DNA of 64,000 nucleotides from an uncultured Bacteroidota bacterium (GCA_902593165.1 CACJHI010000007.1:1-64000); one strand, 5' to 3'; numbered from the stretch's first letter, positions 19,144 through 27,240 are shown. Translations and numbers: made by a program. Notes: generated by a model not told the origin, from the letters alone.

Positions 19144-19802
19144 TGACTAAGAATCTTAAAAAGTATTTAATACTTGGCTTTCTCTTTTTTTTCCCAATTT
19201 TCGTGTATGTTTTTTTATCCACTGGGATAAATAACTTTGCAAAGCTTCCAGTTCTTACAGAAAATGTAATGGATATTGAAAATATTGAAGGAAATAGTGC
19301 TAACGTTTCCTTTAAAAATAAAATTTCTATTGTGGCTTTCTGGGGGGGAGATGTCAACAACAAAAAATCTGAAGCTCTCAACTTAAATCAAAAAATCTAC
19401 AAAAGATTTAACGAGTTTCAAGATTTCCAATTTGTTTTACTCCACAACAAAGATGATAATGAAGTAATAGAAAGCTTAAAAAGTGATTTAGTTAGTGGAG
19501 TGGGAACTGATTTGAAAAACTGGAATTTTATTCCTACAACACAGTCAAATATAAAAATGATTTTTGATAGTTTCAACACCAACATTGAACTGGACCAAAG
19601 TTTTAGCACCCCATATGTTTTTATTGTCGATAGAGATCTGAGCTTAAGAGGAAGAGATGATGATGAAGATATAGGTATGCTATATGGATTTAACTCCCAG
19701 TCTGTTGCAGAAATTAACAATAAAATGGTAGATGATGTAAAGATTATTCTTGCAGAATATCGATTAGCTTTGAAAAAAAATGACTCCATATTCTATGAAT
19801 AA
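19143..19802 (+). CDS. Membrane-anchored SCO/thioredoxin-like protein without cysteines
   Basis: A 219-residue protein with one N-terminal helix (about residues 8-27) and a periplasmic domain that looks like a degenerate thioredoxin/SCO fold. KISIVAFWGGD sits where the redox motif would be, and TPYVFIVDRDLSLRGR resembles the end of the SCO fold. No cysteine occurs in the protein, so it cannot do thiol chemistry or bind copper like SCO. It lies directly before the canonical SCO gene, overlapping it by 8 bases, in an oxidase assembly operon. It may be an assembly scaffold, but its function is not established. Confidence 0.7.
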   Translation: MTKNLKKYLILGFLFFFPIFVYVFLSTGINNFAKLPVLTENVMDIENIEGNSANVSFKNKISIVAFWGGDVNNKKSEALNLNQKIYKRFNEFQDFQFVLLHNKDDNEVIESLKSDLVSGVGTDLKNWNFIPTTQSNIKMIFDSFNTNIELDQSFSTPYVFIVDRDLSLRGRDDDEDIGMLYGFNSQSVAEINNKMVDDVKIILAEYRLALKKNDSIFYE

Positions 19803-20493
19803 CAAGCTAAAATATATTGGTTTAATAATAGTTATAGTTCTATTTGGAATTTTTTCAATTCCTAAAATATATGAAAGAGTTGTAAACTCAGATATTAAAG
19901 ATTCAAATAGACTTAATAGTAATGAGAGATTGTCTTATCTGACAATATCAGATGAAAAAAGAAAGGCACCAGATTATATTTTAACAAATCAGGACTCTAT
20001 TTTAATATCTAATGAAGATCTAAGTGGCAAAGTATATGTATTAGAGTTTTTCTTTACAAGGTGTCCAGATATTTGTATTGAGATGAATAAGAATATGAAG
20101 TTATTAGATGAAAAATTTGGAGACTCAGATGAATTTGGAATTGTATCAATTACAATTGATCCTCAAAATGATAGTCCATCAACTTTAAAAAAATATTCTG
20201 AGGCATTAGACATTCAATCTCAAAACTGGCATTTTTTAACTGGTGAAAGAGACTATATTTTTGACCTAGCAAATAATGGGTTTAATATTTATGCAAATCA
20301 AAATGCAAATTTTGCTGGAGGTTTTGAGCATCAGGGTTATTTTGCACTTATTGATAAAGATGGGTATATTCGATCTAGAAAAGACAACTTTGGCAACCCA
20401 ATTATGTACTATTTAGGTATTAATGATATTAACGCAAACCTACAGGGAATAGACATGTTAAGCTATGATATAAAAAAATTAATCAATGAGTAA
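19795..20493 (+). CDS. SCO1/SenC copper chaperone for cytochrome oxidase
   Basis: A 232-residue SCO family protein. It has an N-terminal anchor helix (YIGLIIVIVLFGIFSI), the copper-binding CPDIC motif in FFFTRCPDICIEMN, and the distal His in FEHQGYFALIDKDGYIRSR. SCO proteins deliver copper to, or reduce, the CuA site of subunit II (coxB here). The start at 19795 (MNNKLKY) is preferred to an ATG five codons earlier because it gives the usual short N-terminus and overlaps the preceding stop (ATGAATAA). It overlaps the next gene by 8 bases. Confidence 0.92.
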   Translation: MNNKLKYIGLIIVIVLFGIFSIPKIYERVVNSDIKDSNRLNSNERLSYLTISDEKRKAPDYILTNQDSILISNEDLSGKVYVLEFFFTRCPDICIEMNKNMKLLDEKFGDSDEFGIVSITIDPQNDSPSTLKKYSEALDIQSQNWHFLTGERDYIFDLANNGFNIYANQNANFAGGFEHQGYFALIDKDGYIRSRKDNFGNPIMYYLGINDINANLQGIDMLSYDIKKLINE

Positions 20494-21025
20494 AATTGAA
20501 GAATCAAGTCAGGGATTAAAATATAAAACATTAATAATTATTGTCTCAATAGTTATTCCAGTTGTTGTTCTTGTTTTATTTAACATAAGAATAACATCTC
20601 TCCCACCACTTACATTTTTACCACCAATTTATGCAGCAATTAATGGAATTACAGCTATACTTTTAATAGCTGCTTTATATAGCATAAAAAATAAAAAAAT
20701 TAAACAGCATGAGCTATTAATGAAGACTTCAATCTTCCTTTCTTTAGTCTTTCTTGTCATGTACATACTCTACCATATGACTACTGATCCAACTCCCTAT
20801 GGAGGAGAGGGTATAGTAAGAAATGTATATTTCTTTATCTTAATTTCACACATTGCACTTTCTGTTTTTATTGTACCAATGGTTTTGATTACCTATGTTA
20901 GAGCTATATCTAAAATGTTTGATAAGCATAAAAAAATTGCAAGAATTACATTCCCAATATGGCTTTATATAGCTGTAACTGGTGTAATAGTCTATCTAAT
21001 GATTTCACCTTATTATACTTATTGA
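20486..21025 (+). CDS. DUF420 (CtaM-like) membrane protein
   Basis: A 179-residue protein with five helices and scattered conserved His residues (KQHELLMK, YILYHMTTD, ISHIALS, DKHKKIAR), of the DUF420 family. Relatives include CtaM, needed for active heme-copper oxidase in Gram-positive bacteria (family knowledge). Its position directly after SCO within the oxidase operon supports an assembly role. The stop overlaps the next start (ATGA, 21023-21027 region). Confidence 0.88.
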   Translation: MSKIEESSQGLKYKTLIIIVSIVIPVVVLVLFNIRITSLPPLTFLPPIYAAINGITAILLIAALYSIKNKKIKQHELLMKTSIFLSLVFLVMYILYHMTTDPTPYGGEGIVRNVYFFILISHIALSVFIVPMVLITYVRAISKMFDKHKKIARITFPIWLYIAVTGVIVYLMISPYYTY

Positions 21026-21237
21026 TGAAAAAGCTCTTCTACGTATTAATAGTTTTAATCTTGTCTACGTCTGAAATCTATTCTCAGTGTTCAATGCTTA
21101 GTGCTATTATGGAAAGTGACCAAGAATACGAAGCTGCTAAGGGTCTTAATAGAGGTATTGTTTACTTGATGTCTATACCATATATACTTGTTGGATTAAT
21201 TATATGGAAAATATATAGGACTAATAAAGCTCAGTAG
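21025..21237 (+). CDS. Small secreted or membrane protein of the oxidase operon
   Basis: A 70-residue protein with a signal peptide (cleavage likely after EIYS), a short QCSMLSAIMES segment, and a C-terminal helix (GIVYLMSIPYILVGLIIW). Small proteins of this form follow SCO/DUF420 genes in many Bacteroidetes; to my recollection most have CxMC where this one has CSML, so a metal- or heme-type Cys pair seems lost. The ATG at 21025 overlapping the previous stop is chosen over an upstream in-frame start that would lie inside DUF420. Function is unknown. Confidence 0.75.
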   Translation: MKKLFYVLIVLILSTSEIYSQCSMLSAIMESDQEYEAAKGLNRGIVYLMSIPYILVGLIIWKIYRTNKAQ

Positions 21238-21251
21238 TTTTTTTTAATTAA

Positions 21252-21283
21252 TTTGGTTTATATTATAAACTAGTTTATATTTG
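21252..21283 (+). promoter_or_regulatory. Bacteroidetes promoter before the 21294 gene
   Basis: TTTG at 21252-21255 and TATATTTG at 21276-21283 are separated by 20 bases, the best -33/-7 pair in the window. The -7 element ends 10 bases before the ATG at 21294. Confidence 0.65.
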
Positions 21284-21293
21284 TGACAAAAAG

Positions 21294-21863
21294 ATGAATA
21301 AAGTAGATCAAATAAAGGTTATTAATGACATGATTAATGAGGCTAGGACTAATCTAAAACCATTAAGTTTTAACTTAGTTTTCTGGGGAATATTTATAAA
21401 CATAATGAGTATAATTCATTATACTTTTCCATCATTTATTCAACAAACAAATTATTCTGCTGGAATATACTGGATATTTTTACCTATGATAGGTATGATC
21501 TATATGACACGTTGGAACATTAAAAAATATAAAGAGATGGGATATTCAACAACATTAGGTAGAGTTATCAAGATTGTATGGGCAGTTTTTGGTATTGGAT
21601 GGTTAATGATATCAGGTTTAGCTTTTTATCAAGGGATTAATCCAGTTCCAGATATTCTCTTTCTCTTAGGTCTTGTGTCTGTCTTAACTGGGGCGATTAT
21701 TAAATTTAAGCCTATAATATTAGGAGGAATATTTTTGCTAATTTTTGTTCTGTCATTATATATATATCCTGGTCAAAATGCTTTAATAGTAAATATCATT
21801 GGAATAACTCTAGGATTATTGATTCCTGGAATTTTACTTAATAGAATGAAAACTAATGAATAA
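21294..21863 (+). CDS. Uncharacterised membrane protein cotranscribed with a winged-helix regulator
   Basis: A 189-residue protein with a hydrophilic N-terminus (residues 1-22) and about five helices in hairpins, no catalytic motif seen. It overlaps the following winged-helix regulator by 8 bases (ATGAATAA at 21856), so the two are coupled. Membrane protein plus small HTH pairs of this sort are common in Bacteroidetes. It might sense the membrane or act on the regulator, but that is inference. Confidence 0.75.
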   Translation: MNKVDQIKVINDMINEARTNLKPLSFNLVFWGIFINIMSIIHYTFPSFIQQTNYSAGIYWIFLPMIGMIYMTRWNIKKYKEMGYSTTLGRVIKIVWAVFGIGWLMISGLAFYQGINPVPDILFLLGLVSVLTGAIIKFKPIILGGIFLLIFVLSLYIYPGQNALIVNIIGITLGLLIPGILLNRMKTNE

Positions 21864-22173
21864 AGAATTAGAGAAGTTGCTTTTTAATCCAGTTAGATTA
21901 AAAATACTTTCTTTCTTATTCTCTGTAGAAAATGCAAGCTTTAAGAAATTGATAGAAGTTTCAGAGGCTTCAAAAGGTAATATTAGTGTTCAAATTAAAA
22001 AACTTGAAGATGCAGAGCTTATTAAAGTTAGAAAAAAGTTCGAAGGTAATTACCCTCTTACTCTCTGCAAGATTACTTCAAAAGGTAAAACATCTTTTAA
22101 AGTTTTTCTAAAATCACTTCAATCATACGGAATAAATGAATCTGCAGACGTTGATTTTAAAAATAGAATTTAG
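21856..22173 (+). CDS. Winged-helix transcriptional regulator (HTH_34-like)
   Basis: A 105-residue single-domain DNA-binding protein. LLFNPVRLKILSFLF, then SFKKLIEVSEASKGNISVQIKKLEDAELIKVRKKF, is a classical winged helix with recognition helix around residues 45-60, similar to MarR/ArsR-type and the HTH_34 family. The wing leads to a Lys-rich C-terminal helix. No metal-binding Cys cluster is seen. It is coupled to the membrane protein before it and may regulate its own operon. Confidence 0.82.
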   Translation: MNKELEKLLFNPVRLKILSFLFSVENASFKKLIEVSEASKGNISVQIKKLEDAELIKVRKKFEGNYPLTLCKITSKGKTSFKVFLKSLQSYGINESADVDFKNRI

Positions 22174-22175
22174 AT

Positions 22176-22328
22176 ATGATTAAAAAATTTAAAGATTCTA
22201 ATAATGGTGGAACATTGATTGGTGTTGGGACAGCAATAGGAGTAGCAGTTTTTGCAATTACAAATGAGCCAACATGGATCGCGGTAGGTGTAGCAATAGG
22301 TGCTGCAATTAGTTGGATGAAAAAATAA
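22176..22328 (+). CDS. Small glycine-rich membrane protein (50 aa)
   Basis: A 50-residue reading frame starting 2 bases after the regulator stop. The sequence is a charged start (MIKKFKDSNN) followed by two short glycine/alanine-rich hydrophobic stretches (GTLIGVGTAIGVAVFAI and WIAVGVAIGAAISW) with GxxxG spacing, and a Lys-Lys end. This resembles small glycine-zipper membrane proteins. The position in the operon, start spacing and typical composition support it being real. Function is unknown. Confidence 0.65.
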   Translation: MIKKFKDSNNGGTLIGVGTAIGVAVFAITNEPTWIAVGVAIGAAISWMKK

Positions 22329-22366
22329 ATAAAAAGGAATAAACAATTAAAATTAACAAATAAATT

Positions 22367-22591
22367 ATGAAAAAATTAATAGTAATTCTTCTTATATCTT
22401 CACTCTTTTACTCATGTGTGGCATTAAAGTTTCCTGATAAAATGGAAATAAACATTAATGTTCCAGAGGATTTTGATATTGAAAAACTTGAAATAATAGT
22501 TGACACTCTTAGGAGTCAAGCAAAAGAAAAGTTTGATATGCAAGTTGAGATAGGAACAGTTAAAAAATCGAAAAAAAAGAAAAAAAATTAA
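22367..22591 (+). CDS. Small lipoprotein with Lys-rich tail
   Basis: A 74-residue predicted lipoprotein with signal MKKLIVILLISSLFYSC (Cys17 as lipidation site), a short acidic segment (FPDKMEININVPEDFDIEKLE) and an Arg/Lys-rich end terminating in eight Lys among the last ten residues. No known domain is recognised. The 38-base gap before it is A+T-rich. Confidence 0.65.
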   Translation: MKKLIVILLISSLFYSCVALKFPDKMEININVPEDFDIEKLEIIVDTLRSQAKEKFDMQVEIGTVKKSKKKKKN

Positions 22592-22601
22592 TAATAATTG
22601 A

Positions 22602-22647
22602 TGTAACGTTTGCTTCTCATATAAATAAATGGTAAGTTTGCGTTACA
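22602..22647. promoter_or_regulatory. Inverted repeat TGTAACG-N32-CGTTACA, possible operator
   Basis: Perfect 7-base inverted arms lie at 22602-22608 and 22641-22647, and GTTTGC occurs in direct orientation just inside each (22608-22613 and 22636-22641). The element lies 20 bases before the gene at 22668, in a 76-base gap. No U-tract follows, so it is not a terminator. Binding by the Xre-type regulator encoded at 23286 is an attractive guess. Confidence 0.45.
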
Positions 22648-22667
22648 TTAATAAAATATAAATAAAC

Positions 22668-23081
22668 ATGGAGCATTTTTTAGGAGGATTAGGAATACTT
22701 ATTCCAATTATAGCAGTATCCCTTCCTGCAATTATTATCTGGATTGTATTTGTCTATGAGTCAAGGAATAAAAAAAATAAATACAATACTATCATTGAAG
22801 TATCAAAAAACTTAAGTGATCCTGAAGAAATTAGAGAACTTATTGAAAGTTTGACGGATGACAAAAAAAAATCACCTGTTGATCTGAGAAGAAGTGGTGT
22901 CATTACAATTTTCATTGGAGCTGGTTTATTTATGCTTGGAAGGATAGCGATAGGTGGTATTTTAGAAGGAGTAGGAGCATTAGTTGCTTTAATTGGAATT
23001 GGCCAGATGGTTGCAGGATATATTTATCCGAATCAATCAGAAGAAATTAATAAAGCTGTTGAAAATTTTGAGAAAAAATAA
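22668..23081 (+). CDS. Membrane protein, DUF6249-like
   Basis: A 137-residue protein with an N-terminal helix (residues 5-29), a charged middle (NLSDPEEIRELIESLTDDKKK, about 43-65) and two C-terminal helices (about 75-118), ending in an acidic amphipathic tail. The layout matches small DUF6249-type membrane proteins of Bacteroidetes. It overlaps the next gene by 14 bases and an Xre-type regulator follows, suggesting a small autoregulated module. Confidence 0.7.
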   Translation: MEHFLGGLGILIPIIAVSLPAIIIWIVFVYESRNKKNKYNTIIEVSKNLSDPEEIRELIESLTDDKKKSPVDLRRSGVITIFIGAGLFMLGRIAIGGILEGVGALVALIGIGQMVAGYIYPNQSEEINKAVENFEKK

Positions 23082-23283
23082 ATACAATTGTTCTAAGAAA
23101 AAACAGATTGTAGCACACTCGATTTTATGGGCTGCAGCTATGTTGTCTGTCTCAATAATAGATAATAAGGAATTTGTATTATTGATTTTAATTCTTCTAT
23201 CTTCCGTATCACTATTTTTATTTAGAACCCAACATACAGCTAAAGAACTTAGTGATGCAGTTGAAGAATATGAAAAAGAATAA
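23068..23283 (+). CDS. Small two-helix membrane protein with TTG start
   Basis: A 71-residue protein with two helices (about residues 14-27 and 34-51) and an acidic tail (TAKELSDAVEEYEKE). No ATG is available in frame; the TTG at 23068 gives a compact basic N-terminus (MRKNKYNCSKKK) and overlaps the preceding gene. It ends 2 bases before the Xre regulator. Membrane protein/Xre pairs of this size are widespread. Function is unknown. Confidence 0.65.
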   Translation: MRKNKYNCSKKKQIVAHSILWAAAMLSVSIIDNKEFVLLILILLSSVSLFLFRTQHTAKELSDAVEEYEKE

Positions 23284-23285
23284 TT

Positions 23286-23501
23286 TTGGGAAAAGATCAC
23301 AAAAAGCTTTTAAATAATCTTCAACAATTAAGAAGAGCAGCAGGGCTTACTCAACAAGAGTTATCTGTTGATGCTGAGGTTTCAAGAAAAAGTATTAACG
23401 CTATTGAAAATGGAATCTATGTTCCATCTACTGTGCTAGCGTTGAAGATTGCCAAAACTTTAAAGTGTAAAGTTGAAGATTTATTTGAATTACCAGATTA
23501 A
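23286..23501 (+). CDS. Xre/Cro-C1 family transcriptional regulator (71 aa)
   Basis: A 71-residue single HTH_3 domain. LQQLRRAAGLTQQELSVDAEVSRKSINAIENGIYVPSTVLALKIAKTLKCKVEDLFEL contains all five helices, with the recognition helix around SRKSINAIE. It has no effector or peptidase domain. The start codon is TTG, the only sensible start in frame. It follows two small membrane protein genes and may bind the inverted repeat upstream of 22668. Confidence 0.85.
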   Translation: MGKDHKKLLNNLQQLRRAAGLTQQELSVDAEVSRKSINAIENGIYVPSTVLALKIAKTLKCKVEDLFELPD

Positions 23502-23510
23502 TTCCTTGAT

Positions 23511-23975
23511 ATGAAAATTAAAATATTTAATATCATATTACTATTCGTATTAACCTCACAGGTTTGTTTATCTCAGGGGGGAAATCAAGACTTACCTGAA
23601 AAGTATTATCTAACAGAACTTAGAGGGAACATTTCTTTAGACATGGAAATAACTGATTTAAAGAGCAATAAGGGAATGATTAATGTCTTGATTTCAGATG
23701 AAAGTAAAAATGAAATAGCTTCAGCAACTTTTATTAAAGTTAAGGGTCTAAAAGCTGAAGTCTGTTTTGACTCAATTCATCCAGGTAGATATGCTATTCA
23801 ATTCTATCATGATGAAAATCAAAATGGAAAACTTGATTTGAATCTTATCGGGATTCCTAAAGAAAGTTATGGAAGTTCAAATGATGTAAAACCAGTATTA
23901 GGTCCACCAAAGTTTGAAAAAATGCTATTCAATTTAACTGAGAATAAAAAGGTAATAATGGTCCCAGTTAATTAG
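23511..23975 (+). CDS. Secreted DUF2141 protein
   Basis: A 154-residue exported protein. A signal peptide (cleavage near SQVCLSQ) is followed by a DUF2141 beta-sandwich: LRGNISLDMEITDLKSNKGMINVLIS, then the signature HPGRYAIQFYHDENQNGKLDLNLIGIPKESYGSSND. The family is periplasmic or outer-membrane associated with no known activity. The DENQNGKLD segment resembles a calcium-binding loop. It precedes the efflux operon by 58 bases. Confidence 0.85.
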   Translation: MKIKIFNIILLFVLTSQVCLSQGGNQDLPEKYYLTELRGNISLDMEITDLKSNKGMINVLISDESKNEIASATFIKVKGLKAEVCFDSIHPGRYAIQFYHDENQNGKLDLNLIGIPKESYGSSNDVKPVLGPPKFEKMLFNLTENKKVIMVPVN

Positions 23976-24018
23976 AAAGTTTTAATGTTAGGATAACACA
24001 TATTATTATAAGAAAAAC

Positions 24019-24026
24019 TAATTTTG
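24019..24026 (+). promoter_or_regulatory. Bacteroidetes -7 element before the efflux operon
   Basis: TAATTTTG, an exact TAnnTTTG match, ends 7 bases before the ATG at 24034, in the 58-base gap after the DUF2141 gene. Confidence 0.5.
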
Positions 24027-24033
24027 CACTAAT

Positions 24034-24732
24034 ATGATTAAAATTGATAAACTACATAAGTCCTATGAAATGGGATCATCTTCTCTTCATGTATTAAAAG
24101 GGATTGATTTCAACGTAGAAGCTGGAGAACTGGTTGCAATAATGGGATCTTCTGGGTCAGGTAAATCAACTCTTTTAAACATCCTTGGAATGCTAGACAA
24201 TGCAGATGATGGTACATATGACTTAGATGAAATGAGAATTGAAAATCTAGATGAAAAAACTGCAGCAGAATATAGAAACAAATTTTTAGGCTTTATATTT
24301 CAATCTTTTAATTTGATAAATTATAAAAGCGCACTTGAAAATGTTGCATTACCACTTTATTATCAGGGTTTAAAAAGAAAAGATAGACAAAAAATCGCAC
24401 TAGAATATCTAGATAAAGTTGGTCTTAAAAACTGGTCTACCCATCATCCTAGTGAATTATCAGGTGGTCAAAAACAAAGAGTTGCAATTGCTAGAGCACT
24501 AGCTTCTAATCCAAAAGTATTATTAGCTGATGAACCTACTGGAGCATTAGATTCTACAACTTCAATGGAGGTAATGGCTCTAATTCAAAAAATTAACAAT
24601 GAAGGAAAAACAATACTAGTTGTAACTCATGAACATGACATAGCTATGATGTGTAAAAGAGTAGTTAATCTTAAAGATGGAGTAATTGTAGAGGATAAAA
24701 AAGTTAAGCAAAATATTATCAAGAATGTTTAA
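24034..24732 (+). CDS. ABC transporter ATPase (MacB/LolD type)
   Basis: A 232-residue ATPase. Walker A GSSGSGKST (about residues 38-46), Q-loop FIFQSFNL, signature LSGGQKQRVAIARAL, Walker B VLLADEPTGALD and the H-loop VVTHEHD are all intact. It powers the two FtsX-type permeases that follow, with which it overlaps by 8 bases. With adaptor and TolC-like protein it would make a MacAB-TolC-like system exporting small molecules or peptides across both membranes. The substrate is unknown. Confidence 0.93.
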   Translation: MIKIDKLHKSYEMGSSSLHVLKGIDFNVEAGELVAIMGSSGSGKSTLLNILGMLDNADDGTYDLDEMRIENLDEKTAAEYRNKFLGFIFQSFNLINYKSALENVALPLYYQGLKRKDRQKIALEYLDKVGLKNWSTHHPSELSGGQKQRVAIARALASNPKVLLADEPTGALDSTTSMEVMALIQKINNEGKTILVVTHEHDIAMMCKRVVNLKDGVIVEDKKVKQNIIKNV

Positions 24733-25954
24733 TGTAGAAAGGTGGAAAGAAATATTTCAGTCTATTCAAAAGAATAAACTTAGATCAGTATTGTCTGGAA
24801 CTACTGTTTCACTTGGAATATTAATTTTTATAATTCTTTTTGGTTTAGGAGAAGGTTTAAAAAACTCTTATTCTGACCTGTTTCTTCGACAAGCAAATAA
24901 TGTGGTTTTCCTTTATACAGGCAAGACTACCAAGCCCTATGGTGGGTTTAAAACAAACAGAAGGATTGAATTTGATAACTCTGACATCGCCGATATAAAG
25001 GCGAATTTTTCTGATAGAGTTGAGTATATAAATCCTACAATTCGTTATGGAGATAACATAAAATATAAATTAGAATCATATAACTTTTCAATTCAAGCTG
25101 TATCTCCTTCAAATCAATACATTGAGGGAAATGTTTTAATGAAAGGAAGATATATTAATGAAAAAGATATTGAGAACAAAACAAAAGTTGTTGTCATTGG
25201 GAGACTCGTTGCAAGAGATATTTTTAAAACAGAAGATCCAATAGGAAAATTTATAAATATTGGAAGTAGATCATACAAAGTGATTGGAGTATTTCAAGAT
25301 CTTGATGGTGATAATGAGGAAAGTTATTTATTCCTTCCATATACAACTAGACAGCAGATACTTATGGGAAGTGATAAAGTAGGGAGCATTGCAGTAACAT
25401 TTAATCCTAATTTGGGTGGGAAAGGTGCTGTCAAGCTCGAGAATGATATAAAAACATTTCTTAAAAAGAAAAAATCAATAGATCCATCAGATCCAAGTGC
25501 AATAAGAGTTAGAAATGTTGCTGATGAATTGGAAAGATCAATGCAATTTGCAGGAGCTTTGCAAATTATTGTTGCATTTGTTGGGATAGGAACTTTAATA
25601 GCTGGGATAATTGGTATTTCAAATATTATGGTATTTATTGTTAAGGAAAGAACAAAAGAACTCGGTGTTAGAAAGGCATTGGGCGCTCAGCCAAGTGAAA
25701 TTATAAAGATGATCTTAACTGAGTCAATCTTTATTACTTCAATTTCTGGTTTTGCAGGTATGATAATAGGGATAATTACACTGAACTCTTTAGACTCAAG
25801 TTTACAAGAATATTTTATCACAAGACCACAGGTTAACTTAAACATAGCATTTGTAGCTACACTGATTTTAATAATATTTGGTGTTATTGCTGGATACATT
25901 CCGGCAAAGAGAGCTGCACAGATAAAACCAATAGTTGCACTTAGAGATGAATAA
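24725..25954 (+). CDS. MacB-like ABC permease, first copy
   Basis: A 409-residue permease. It has one N-terminal helix (residues 20-42, after ERWKEIFQSIQKNKLRS), a periplasmic MacB_PCD domain (about 45-270), then three C-terminal helices of the FtsX domain with the conserved KERTKELGVRKALGAQPSEIIKMI and ending AAQIKPIVALRDE. The fold works by mechanotransmission rather than forming a substrate channel (family knowledge). It overlaps the second permease by 8 bases. Confidence 0.92.
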   Translation: MFNVERWKEIFQSIQKNKLRSVLSGTTVSLGILIFIILFGLGEGLKNSYSDLFLRQANNVVFLYTGKTTKPYGGFKTNRRIEFDNSDIADIKANFSDRVEYINPTIRYGDNIKYKLESYNFSIQAVSPSNQYIEGNVLMKGRYINEKDIENKTKVVVIGRLVARDIFKTEDPIGKFINIGSRSYKVIGVFQDLDGDNEESYLFLPYTTRQQILMGSDKVGSIAVTFNPNLGGKGAVKLENDIKTFLKKKKSIDPSDPSAIRVRNVADELERSMQFAGALQIIVAFVGIGTLIAGIIGISNIMVFIVKERTKELGVRKALGAQPSEIIKMILTESIFITSISGFAGMIIGIITLNSLDSSLQEYFITRPQVNLNIAFVATLILIIFGVIAGYIPAKRAAQIKPIVALRDE

Positions 25955-27221
25955 TTTAAAAAAAATATTTGATGCAGACACTTGGGATGAAATCTTTGAG
26001 TCAATTTCAAAGAACAGAACAAGAACTATAATTACAACAATTGGGGTTTTCTGGGGGATATTTATATATATTGCTCTGGCTGGATCTGCCACTGGGTTAG
26101 AAAATGGTTTTGATGATGCATTTAGCGGTTTAAGTAAGAACTCAATGGGTGTTTGGGTGCAGAGTACATCGATTCCTTATAAAGGTTTTGAGGAGGGCAG
26201 ACGTTTTCCATTTCGATTATCAGATGTTGATTACCTTAAGGATAGAGTTCCAGAGATAGAGTATATATCTCCAGGACTTCAAGCTGGTGCCTTCTCGGGT
26301 TCTCCTCCGCGAGTAACTAGAGGGATAAAATCAGATAATTTCAATTTATTTGGTAATTTTCCTACACAAGCAAACATATCTGTAATTAAGATATATGATG
26401 GCGGTAGATATATAAATGATGAGGATATAAAATATGAGAGAAAAGTAGCAGTGATTGGAGAAGGTACTCAAGAAAGACTTTTTGATCAAGATGAGGATCC
26501 AATTGGGCAAAACATAATTATAAATGATGTTAACTTTAAAGTAGTTGGAATTGAAAAATTCTCTGAAGGCCAAGGATTTGGTTCTGATTCTGATATTACA
26601 ATACCATATACAACATTTGCAAGAATGTATAACCGAGGAGATAGATTTGGTTTTATGTTTCTGTCAGGATATGATTATGTCAATCCGAAAAATTTAGAGG
26701 AAACTGTATTAGATAATCTAAAAGTTTTAAAAACGGTTTCACCAGATGATGATAGAGCATTTGGAACTTTTAACATTGGTTCTTTATTTGAAAGTATAAT
26801 TAAATTTACTTCTGGTATGATATTTTTATCACTTGTTGTTGGTATTGCAACCATTTTTGCTGGTGTAATAGGGATAGGAAATATAATGTTGATTGCTGTA
26901 AAAGAAAGAACAAATGAGCTTGGAATAAGAAGAGCTCTTGGTGCAACACCTGGACAAGTTAAAGTGCAAATTGTTCTTGAATCAGTTTTTTTAACAATAA
27001 TTGCGGGAATAATAGGAATTATTGTAGGTGCTTTATTATTATTCCTAATAAATATAGGAACGGCTAATCTAGAAGATTTTCCATTTACAAATCCAACTGT
27101 TCCATTAGCAATCGTCTTTGGCGCTTTTGCAACAATGGTAACACTTGGCACGCTTATTGGTCTTATACCTGCTGAGAGAGCAGTTAGTATAAAGCCAATA
27201 GAAGCTTTGAGAGAAGAGTAA
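25947..27221 (+). CDS. MacB-like ABC permease, second copy
   Basis: A 424-residue paralogue of the preceding permease with the same layout: DTWDEIFESISKNRTRTIITTIGVFWGIF, a periplasmic MacB_PCD domain, and a C-terminal FtsX domain with KERTNELGIRRALGATPGQVKVQIV and ending SIKPIEALREE. The ATG at 25947 overlapping the previous stop is preferred to one four codons upstream. The pair would form the heterodimeric membrane part of the transporter. Confidence 0.92.
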   Translation: MNNLKKIFDADTWDEIFESISKNRTRTIITTIGVFWGIFIYIALAGSATGLENGFDDAFSGLSKNSMGVWVQSTSIPYKGFEEGRRFPFRLSDVDYLKDRVPEIEYISPGLQAGAFSGSPPRVTRGIKSDNFNLFGNFPTQANISVIKIYDGGRYINDEDIKYERKVAVIGEGTQERLFDQDEDPIGQNIIINDVNFKVVGIEKFSEGQGFGSDSDITIPYTTFARMYNRGDRFGFMFLSGYDYVNPKNLEETVLDNLKVLKTVSPDDDRAFGTFNIGSLFESIIKFTSGMIFLSLVVGIATIFAGVIGIGNIMLIAVKERTNELGIRRALGATPGQVKVQIVLESVFLTIIAGIIGIIVGALLLFLINIGTANLEDFPFTNPTVPLAIVFGAFATMVTLGTLIGLIPAERAVSIKPIEALREE

Positions 27222-27240
27222 TTAATTAAAACAAAATAAA

